NCBI GenBank assembly: GCA_016789625.1
Contig: JAEUQS010000246.1
Location: 1-6,619, forward strand
DNA from: Acidobacteriota bacterium
GTDB lineage: Bacteria; Acidobacteriota; Thermoanaerobaculia; UBA5066
Direction of reading: 5' to 3'
DNA length: 6,619 nucleotides
The notes under the pieces were generated by a model. It was not told where the DNA came from and ran no database searches. It saw only the letters and a program-made list of their open reading frames with translations. Made by a program: the position numbers and the translations under genes. Numbering within the stretch: position 1 is the stretch's first letter; each line of letters opens with the position of its first letter. Below are positions 1 through 5,607 of this stretch, piece after piece.

Positions 1-146
1 TGTCCGGGCTCGAGAGCGGGGATTCCGTTCTCCTCGGCGCGAACTTCCTCGTCGATTCCGAGTCGCGCCTCAAGTCCGCCATCAACGCCATGACGGCCAC
101 GACCTCGGCGCCCGCCGCCTCGCCGGCCGCGGGTCACGCGCACTGA
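1..146 (+). CDS. cusB: CusB-like RND periplasmic adaptor (membrane fusion protein), C-terminal fragment
   Basis: Only the last 47 codons are present, read in the frame that begins at base 3 and ends at TGA 144-146; the gene starts upstream of the window. The fragment opens with SGLESGDSVLLGANFLVDSE, which fits the membrane-proximal C-terminal end of CusB/CzcB-type adaptors, where a Gly-Leu..Gly..Val stretch is followed by a (L/V)(I/V)DSE motif. Family knowledge says such adaptors join the inner-membrane pump to the outer-membrane channel in the periplasm and, in CusB, can hand metal to the pump. After a short Ala/Thr/Ser/Pro-rich linker the protein ends in Gly-His-Ala-His, a possible metal-binding tail. 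The CusA-type pump starts 11 bases after the stop, which supports one operon and a role in heavy-metal efflux. The metal-binding N-terminal region lies outside the window, so the substrate cannot be judged from this piece. Confidence 0.8.
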   Translation, partial: SGLESGDSVLLGANFLVDSESRLKSAINAMTATTSAPAASPAAGHAH

Positions 147-151
147 AGGGA
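146..151 (+). promoter_or_regulatory. Ribosome binding site of the CusA gene
   Basis: The sequence AAGGGA overlaps the last base of the adaptor stop codon and lies six bases before the ATG at 158. It is a good partial match to the Shine-Dalgarno consensus at a normal distance, which supports the ATG at 158 as the start. The lack of any promoter-sized gap supports translation from a shared mRNA with the adaptor. Confidence 0.6.
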
Positions 152-157
152 TCCGCG

Positions 158-3100
158 ATGCACGCCTCACCTCCGGATCAGAACGGCCTCATCGCACGCG
201 TCATCCGCTTCTCGGCCGAGAACAAATACCTCGTCGTCTTCCTCTATGCCGTCGCGATCCTCCTGTCGCTCGGCGTCATCAAGACGATTCCGCTCGACGC
301 GATCCCCGACCTCTCCGACACGCAGGTGATCATCTATTCGCGCTGGGACAGGAGCCCCGACATCCTCGAGGACCAGGTGACCTACCCCATCGTCACCTCC
401 CTCCTCGGCGCGCCGAAGGTGAAGACGATCCGGGGCTTCTCCGATTTCGGCTTTTCCTACGTCTACGTGATCTTCGAGGACGGCACGGACCTGTACTGGG
501 CCCGCTCGCGGGTGCTCGAGTACCTCTCCAAGATCCAGGGCCGGCTGCCCGAGGGCGTCACGGCCGAGCTCGGGCCCGATGCCTCCAGCGTCGGCTGGGT
601 CTTCCAGTACGCGCTCGTCGACAAGTCGGGCAGGAACGCGACCGACGAGATCCGCTCGTATCAGGATTGGTTTCTCCGCTACGCGATCCAGTCGGTTCCC
701 GGTGTCGCCGAGGTCGCGACCGTGGGCGGCTCGCAGCGCCAGTACCAGGTGACCGTCGCGCCCAACACGCTCGCGGCCTACGGCCTCGGCATCGAGCAGG
801 TCAGCGAGGCGATCCGCAAGAGCAACGAGGAGATCGGCGGGCGCCTCGTCGAGCTCTCGGGCCGCGAGTACATGGTGCGCGGACGCGGGTACCTCAAGAG
901 CGCGGCCGACATCGAGAAGATCGTCGTCAAGACGAACGAACGCGGCACACCCGTCACGGTGAAGGACATCGGCCGCGTGTCCCTGGGCCCCGAGATCCGG
1001 CGCGGCGTCGCGGACCTCGACGGCCAGGGCGACGTCGTGGGCGGCATCGTGGTCATGCGAAGCGGCGAGAACGCGCTCAACGTGATCGAGCGCGTGAAGC
1101 GGAAGCTCGCGGACATCGAGCCCTCGCTCCCCAAGGGCGTGAAGATCGTGACGACCTACGACCGCTCGGACCTCATCGAGCGCTCCGTCGCGACGCTGAA
1201 GACGAAGCTCATCGAGGAGATCCTCATCGTCTCGCTGGTGATCCTCATCTTCCTCTGGCATGCGCCCAGCGCGGTCGTGCCGATCGTCACCATTCCCATC
1301 TCGGTGATCCTCGCGTTCATCCCCTTCCAGCTCCTCGGGCTGAACATCAACATCATGTCGCTCGGCGGCATCGCGATCTCGATCGGCATCCTCGTGGACG
1401 GAGCGATCGTGGAGGTCGAGAACGCGTACAAGAAGCTCCAGCTCTGGGAGGAGGGCGGCCGCAAGGGCGACTTCCACAAGGTGCGCCTCGAGGCGCTCAT
1501 GGAGGTCGGCCCGTCGGTCTTCTTCTCGCTCCTCGTGATCGCCGTGGCATTCCTCCCGGTCTTCACGCTCATCGACCAGGAGGGCCGCCTCTTCAAGCCT
1601 CTGGCGTACTCCAAGACCCTGGCGATGGCGCTTGCGGCGCTCCTCGCCATCACGCTCGACCCCGCGATCCGCATGATGTTCGCGCGGATGGATCCGTTCA
1701 CGTTCCGTCCGAGGTGGCTCTCCTGGATCGCCACCAAGCTCGCGGTGGGCACGTACTACCCGGAAGAGAAGCACCCGATCAGCAGGCTGATCCACCGCAT
1801 CTACGAACCGCCGTGCCGCGCCGTGCTGCGCCACCCGAAGACGACGATCGCCGCGGCCGTCCTCGCCATGGCAGCCACGGTTCCGGTCGCCTTGAAGCTG
1901 GGCTCGGAGTTCATGCCCTCGCTGTACGAAGGGTCGATCCTCTACATGCCCACGACGCTGCCCGGAATCTCCGTCACCGAGGCCGAGCGCCTGCTGCAGA
2001 CACAGGACAACGTGCTGCGCTCGTTCCCCGAGGTCGAGCGGGTCTTCGGCAAGGCCGGCCGCGCCGAGACCTCGACCGATCCAGCTCCCTTCTCGATGAT
2101 GGAGACGACGGTCATCCTGAAGCCGGAGGAGGAGTGGCGGCCGAAGGAGCGCTGGTTCTCGTCGTGGGCGCCCGAATGGGCCGCGTCGATCTTCCGGCAC
2201 GTCTGGCGGGACCGCATCTCCCACGACGAGCTCGTGGACGAGATGGACGCGGCGCTGAAGATCCCGGGCGTCACGAACGCCTGGACGATGCCCATCAAGG
2301 CCCGCATCGACATGCTGTCGACGGGCATCAGGACGCCCATCGGCATCAAGATCTTCGGCTCCGACCTCGCCGAGATCGAGCGGCTCGGAGCCGAGGTCGA
2401 GGCCGCGGTGAAGACCGTTCCGGCCACGCGCTCGGCCTTCGCCGAGAGGGTCGCGGGCGGCTACTTCCTGGACTTCGAGCTGGACCGCGACGCCCTCGCC
2501 CGCTACGGGCTGACCGTGGCCGACGCGAATGCCGTCGTGATGACGGCCATCGGGGGCGAGACCGTCACCACGATGATCCAGGGCCGCGAGCGCTACAGCG
2601 TGAACGTGCGCTACCCGCGCGAGCTGCGCGAAGACCTCTCCCAGCTCGAGCGCGTGCTCGTTCCCACGATGACGGGCGCCCAGATTCCGCTCGGGCAGAT
2701 CGCGAAGATCCGTCTCGTCGACGGGCCGTCGATGATCCGCAACGAGAACGGGCTCCTCTCGGGCTACGTCTACGTGGACTTCGACACCGGCAGGCAGGAC
2801 ATCGGGCACTACGTGACGGAGGCCAAGCGGGCCGTCGCCGCGCGCGTCAAGCTCACTCCGGGCACGACGCTCGTCTGGAGCGGACAGTACGAAAGCATGA
2901 TCCGCGTGCGCGAGCGCATGAAGCTCGTCATCCCCGTCACGCTCGTCCTCATCTTCCTGCTCCTCTACGCGAACACGAAGTCGGCGATGAAGACGATGAT
3001 CGTGCTCCTCGCGGTGCCGTTCTCCATCATCGGCGCGGTCTGGTTCCTCTACCTCCTCGACTACAACGTGTCGATCGCCGTCTGGGTCGGGATGATCGCG

Positions 3101-3448
3101 CTCATGGGGCTCGACGCCGAGACCGGCATCTTCATGCTCCTGTTCCTCGATCTTTCCCACGACGACGCCCGGGCCAAGGGGCTCCTCCGGAACCGCCTGG
3201 ACCTCATCGAGGCGATCATCCACGGCGCCGTGAAGCGCGTGCGCCCCAAGGCCATGACCGTCTGCGCGGCGTTCATGGGGCTTCTCCCCATCATGTGGTC
3301 GACGGGCAGCGGGGCCGACGTCATGAAGCGCATCGCCGCGCCCATGGTGGGCGGGCTCGTCACCTCGTTCGCGCTCGAGCTCTTCGTGTACCCGGCGATC
3401 TACCTGCTCTGGAAGCAGCGCGAGCTGCCTCAGCCTTCGGCGGGGTGA
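158..3448 (+). CDS. cusA: CusA/CzcA-family heavy-metal efflux RND transporter, CusA-type
   Basis: This 1096-residue protein is a full-length inner-membrane RND pump of the heavy-metal (HME) family, which exports metal ions using the proton gradient as a trimer with CusB and CusC partners. Membrane segments fit the usual plan: TM1 about 24-43, TM2-6 about 352-506, TM7 about 561-580, and TM8-12 about 922-1085, with two large periplasmic loops. By remembered alignment to E. coli CusA, the three-methionine Cu(I)/Ag(I) site is kept at M597 (LYMPTTLPG), M647 or M648 (SMMETT) and M719 (IDMLSTG). Proton-relay residues also match: D414 in TM4 (ILVDGAIVEVEN), E988 in TM10 and K1031 (RVRPKAMTV). The transmembrane methionine ladder is only partly kept: M400, M490 and M1056 are present, but other positions are L412, E419, R505 and T802. 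About 20 extra Trp-rich residues lie at 662-688 compared with E. coli CusA. Copper or silver is the likely substrate; another soft or divalent metal is possible. Confidence 0.93.
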   Translation: MHASPPDQNGLIARVIRFSAENKYLVVFLYAVAILLSLGVIKTIPLDAIPDLSDTQVIIYSRWDRSPDILEDQVTYPIVTSLLGAPKVKTIRGFSDFGFSYVYVIFEDGTDLYWARSRVLEYLSKIQGRLPEGVTAELGPDASSVGWVFQYALVDKSGRNATDEIRSYQDWFLRYAIQSVPGVAEVATVGGSQRQYQVTVAPNTLAAYGLGIEQVSEAIRKSNEEIGGRLVELSGREYMVRGRGYLKSAADIEKIVVKTNERGTPVTVKDIGRVSLGPEIRRGVADLDGQGDVVGGIVVMRSGENALNVIERVKRKLADIEPSLPKGVKIVTTYDRSDLIERSVATLKTKLIEEILIVSLVILIFLWHAPSAVVPIVTIPISVILAFIPFQLLGLNINIMSLGGIAISIGILVDGAIVEVENAYKKLQLWEEGGRKGDFHKVRLEALMEVGPSVFFSLLVIAVAFLPVFTLIDQEGRLFKPLAYSKTLAMALAALLAITLDPAIRMMFARMDPFTFRPRWLSWIATKLAVGTYYPEEKHPISRLIHRIYEPPCRAVLRHPKTTIAAAVLAMAATVPVALKLGSEFMPSLYEGSILYMPTTLPGISVTEAERLLQTQDNVLRSFPEVERVFGKAGRAETSTDPAPFSMMETTVILKPEEEWRPKERWFSSWAPEWAASIFRHVWRDRISHDELVDEMDAALKIPGVTNAWTMPIKARIDMLSTGIRTPIGIKIFGSDLAEIERLGAEVEAAVKTVPATRSAFAERVAGGYFLDFELDRDALARYGLTVADANAVVMTAIGGETVTTMIQGRERYSVNVRYPRELREDLSQLERVLVPTMTGAQIPLGQIAKIRLVDGPSMIRNENGLLSGYVYVDFDTGRQDIGHYVTEAKRAVAARVKLTPGTTLVWSGQYESMIRVRERMKLVIPVTLVLIFLLLYANTKSAMKTMIVLLAVPFSIIGAVWFLYLLDYNVSIAVWVGMIALMGLDAETGIFMLLFLDLSHDDARAKGLLRNRLDLIEAIIHGAVKRVRPKAMTVCAAFMGLLPIMWSTGSGADVMKRIAAPMVGGLVTSFALELFVYPAIYLLWKQRELPQPSAG
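3430..3448. other. Convergent 19-base overlap of two gene 3' ends
   Basis: The pump's TGA (3446-3448) lies inside the antiporter's last codons, and the antiporter's TGA (complement of 3430-3432) lies inside the pump's last codons. Both C-terminal tails are therefore encoded in the same bases on opposite strands. I see no GC-rich hairpin followed by a U-run for either transcript at this junction, so each mRNA probably extends into the neighbouring gene or ends by a factor-dependent mechanism. Confidence 0.85.
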
Positions 3449-5526
3449 TCCTGGGTGCGGGAAGACAGCAGCGCGCGGACGTCGGCCACCGCGCCGTGAG
3501 AGCCGGCGACGGCCAGGATGTCGCCGGCCTGGAGCGTCTCGGGTCCGCGGGGCGCCACGAGCGCGGTCTCTCCCCTGCGGATCGCGAGGATCACGCCTCC
3601 GGTGCGGCCGCGCACGTTCAGCTCGCCGAGCGTCTTGCCCGCGCAGGGCGAACCCTCGGGGATCACGATGCGCTCCGGGTCCCCGAGACCGGGAAACACG
3701 GCGTGATAGGGCGCGAGCGAGAGCTCGGTCGAAGGCTCGGCGGCGAGGTCCGCGCTGCGGCGGCTGCCGGCCGCGAGGGCCTCGACCATGGCCTGGGAGC
3801 CCGCGCGCACGTGCTGATCGAGGTTCGTCGCGTTCCTCCAGAAGCCCAGCGCCACGACGAGCACGAGCACGCCGACCACGACACCGCCCTGAGACGACGG
3901 CAGGAACGGCTGGGTGATCGTGAGGAGGAGGACGCCGAGGACGAGCAGGTTCACGAGCTGGAGGGCGCCGACGAGGGCTTTCCGCGGGGCGTCGGCCAGG
4001 TCGGTCTTGCCGGCGCCGGGAGACGGCAGGGCCTCCGTCGCCAGGAAGCGCGCGAACGCCCGGACGACGCGGGCCAGGCCGATGCAGAACGGCACCGACA
4101 GGGCGAACGCGCCACCGCCCACGAGCGCGCGGGTGACCCAGGGTGCGAAGCCGCTCGCCGTCTCGAGCGACGCCGAGAGGCGCGGCAGGAGCAACGTCGT
4201 GCCGATCACGATCGCCGCGACGAGCGCGACATCGAAGAGCTGGAGAACGACGAACCTCCGCGCCCGCGAGCCCAGGGTCTTCGTCGAAGGAGTCGGCGCG
4301 GCAAAGCGCTCGAGCCAGCTCCCGTACAGAGCGGCGAACGTCTGGAGGGGCCGTGGGAGATGGCGGTCCACGAACTCGGCCACGGGCGTCGAGGCCTTGA
4401 TGAGCCAGGGCGTCGAGAGCGTGGTGAGGGCCGACACTGCGACGGCCACGGGATAGAGGAACGAGCCCGTGGCGTTCAGGGTCAACCCGACTCCGGCGAT
4501 GATGAAAGAGAACTCACCGATCTGGGCGAGGCTCATTCCGGTGCGCACCGACATCGGCACGCCGGCGCCGGTCGCGAACGCCCCCACGGTCACGCCCACG
4601 ACCTTGCCCACCAGCACGACCACCGTGAGGAGCAGGATGGCGGCCCAGTGCCTGGCGACGATCGCCGGGTCGAGGAGCATGCCCACGGAGACGAAGAAGA
4701 TCGCCGCGAACATGTCGCGCACCGGCTCGACGAGCCGCTCGACCTCCTTTTCCTCGCCCGAGCCGGCGATGAGCGAGCCCGCGAGGAAGGCGCCGAGCGC
4801 GACCGAATAGCCGAACGACTGCGCGAGGAGCGCCATGCTGAAACAGAGGCCGATGCTGGTGACGAGCGTCGTCTCGGGCCGATGCAGCTTCGAGACGAGA
4901 CGCATCAGCCGCGGCACGAAGAGGAGCCCGAGAACGAGCACGGCGCCCAGGAACCCGGCGAGGCCGCCGATGGTGCGCACGAGATCCGGGGCCGAGAGGC
5001 CCGTTCCCTTGGAGACCGTGGTGAGCGTCGTGAGAAGGAGGATCGCGAAAAGGTCCTCGACGATGAGCACCCCGAACACCAGCTCGCGGAGCGGGCCCTT
5101 CACGCCGTACTCGTCGAACGCCTTGGCGATGATCGTCGTCGACGAGATCGCGACGATGGCGCCGGTGAAGAGGCCCTCGAGGCGCGTCCAGCCGAACAGC
5201 ATCGCCGTGAGGTTCCCGAGCCAGAGCATGAGGGCGACCTCGAGGACCGCGATGATCGCGGCCTTCGGGCCCACCCGGAGGAGCTTCCCCATGCTGAACT
5301 CGAGGCCCAGCGAGAACATGAGGAGGATGACCCCCAGCTCCGAGAGCGTGTGGACCATGCCCTCGTCGGCGACGAGGGGAATGGGCACATGGGGGCCCAG
5401 GATCAACCCGGCGAGGAGGTAGCCCAGCACGAGCGGCTGGCGCAGCTTCTGGAACACGATCGTGGTGATCGCGGCGGCCCCGAGCACGAGGGCGAGGTTC
5501 TGGAGGAAGGCGTGGGCGTCGTGCAT
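3430..5526 (-). CDS. CPA2 (Kef-type) cation/proton antiporter with extra membrane region and C-terminal RCK_C domain
   Basis: The 698-residue product exchanges a monovalent cation (K+ or Na+) for protons across the inner membrane, by family. Residues 1-380 form the Na+/H+ exchanger domain, with family motifs GYLLAGLILGP (35-45), LGVILLMFSLGLEFS (64-78), SSTTIIAKAF (128-137), LGAFLAGSLIAGS (244-256), FFVSVGMLLDP (277-287) and AQIGEFSFI (334-342). The ion-site pair is Glu157-Asp158 in VEDLFAI. Residues about 425-563 add roughly four more hydrophobic segments. A helical link (570-590) then leads to an RCK_C (TrkA-C) ligand-binding domain at about 615-690. No TrkA-N nucleotide-binding domain with a GxGxxG motif is present, unlike KefB/KefC. 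The ATG at 5526 is the earliest possible start because an in-frame TGA lies two codons upstream; a weak GGTGA precedes it. The exact ion cannot be told, so no symbol is given. Its gene converges on the pump gene and diverges from the VWA gene, so it is probably transcribed alone. Confidence 0.9.
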   Translation of the reverse strand: MHDAHAFLQNLALVLGAAAITTIVFQKLRQPLVLGYLLAGLILGPHVPIPLVADEGMVHTLSELGVILLMFSLGLEFSMGKLLRVGPKAAIIAVLEVALMLWLGNLTAMLFGWTRLEGLFTGAIVAISSTTIIAKAFDEYGVKGPLRELVFGVLIVEDLFAILLLTTLTTVSKGTGLSAPDLVRTIGGLAGFLGAVLVLGLLFVPRLMRLVSKLHRPETTLVTSIGLCFSMALLAQSFGYSVALGAFLAGSLIAGSGEEKEVERLVEPVRDMFAAIFFVSVGMLLDPAIVARHWAAILLLTVVVLVGKVVGVTVGAFATGAGVPMSVRTGMSLAQIGEFSFIIAGVGLTLNATGSFLYPVAVAVSALTTLSTPWLIKASTPVAEFVDRHLPRPLQTFAALYGSWLERFAAPTPSTKTLGSRARRFVVLQLFDVALVAAIVIGTTLLLPRLSASLETASGFAPWVTRALVGGGAFALSVPFCIGLARVVRAFARFLATEALPSPGAGKTDLADAPRKALVGALQLVNLLVLGVLLLTITQPFLPSSQGGVVVGVLVLVVALGFWRNATNLDQHVRAGSQAMVEALAAGSRRSADLAAEPSTELSLAPYHAVFPGLGDPERIVIPEGSPCAGKTLGELNVRGRTGGVILAIRRGETALVAPRGPETLQAGDILAVAGSHGAVADVRALLSSRTQDHPAEG

Positions 5527-5545
5527 CGGTCACCGGCACCGTACA

Positions 5546-5560
5546 GGATCCCGGGGATCC
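5546..5560. repeat. 15-base inverted repeat, possible operator
   Basis: GGATCCC and GGGATCC are perfect 7-base inverted arms around a single central G. The repeat lies 19 bases upstream of the antiporter start and 47 bases upstream of the VWA start. A repressor site at this place could affect both genes. The pattern is short and could arise by chance in GC-rich DNA; no run of T follows, so it does not look like a terminator. Confidence 0.3.
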
Positions 5561-5595
5561 CTGCGCCAGATCAGCCGCGTTTCGTTCGGACCCTC

Positions 5596-5601
5596 TAGAC
5601 T
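5596..5601 (+). promoter_or_regulatory. Candidate -10 element (TAGACT) for leaderless transcription of the VWA gene
   Basis: TAGACT matches the TANNNT form of a -10 box and lies exactly six bases before the ATG at 5608, so transcription would begin at or next to the start codon. The absence of any Shine-Dalgarno sequence before this ATG fits a leaderless mRNA. No clear -35 box is seen at the expected distance, so this remains a candidate. Confidence 0.35.
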
Positions 5602-5607
5602 TCAGCA

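Larger units (their letters stand above)
5527..5607. promoter_or_regulatory. Divergent intergenic region between antiporter and VWA genes
   Basis: This 81-base spacer must hold the 5' signals of two genes pointing away from each other. It contains a short perfect inverted repeat near the antiporter and a TAGACT element just before the VWA start, listed separately. No convincing TTGACA-like -35 box is visible on either strand. No Shine-Dalgarno sequence precedes the VWA start, and only a weak GGTGA (overlapping the in-frame TGA) precedes the antiporter start. Confidence 0.6.

Noticed and set aside
167..3223. A 1018-codon frame antisense to the pump gene.
   Set aside because: It is a highly charged Arg/Asp/Glu/His-rich translation with no hydrophobic segments or known motifs, as expected from the complement of a GC-rich gene.
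3432..3441. GCCTTCGGC as a possible hairpin terminator at the convergent junction.
   Set aside because: The stem is only three base pairs and no run of T follows on either strand, so it would not terminate transcription.
158..5526. A functional unit joining the metal pump and the proton antiporter.
   Set aside because: Adjacency is the only link: the genes converge, share no promoter, and no motif suggests shared regulation. Both use the proton gradient, but that is true of many transporters.
667..5598. A 4.9-kb stop-free plus-strand frame (1643 codons) running across the pump gene, the convergent junction and the whole antiporter gene.
   Set aside because: Its translation is dominated by Arg, Ala, Gly, Pro, His, Glu and Asp with no domain motifs, while the pump and antiporter frames over the same bases have clear family motifs. 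GC-rich DNA loses stop codons in shifted frames, which explains the length.
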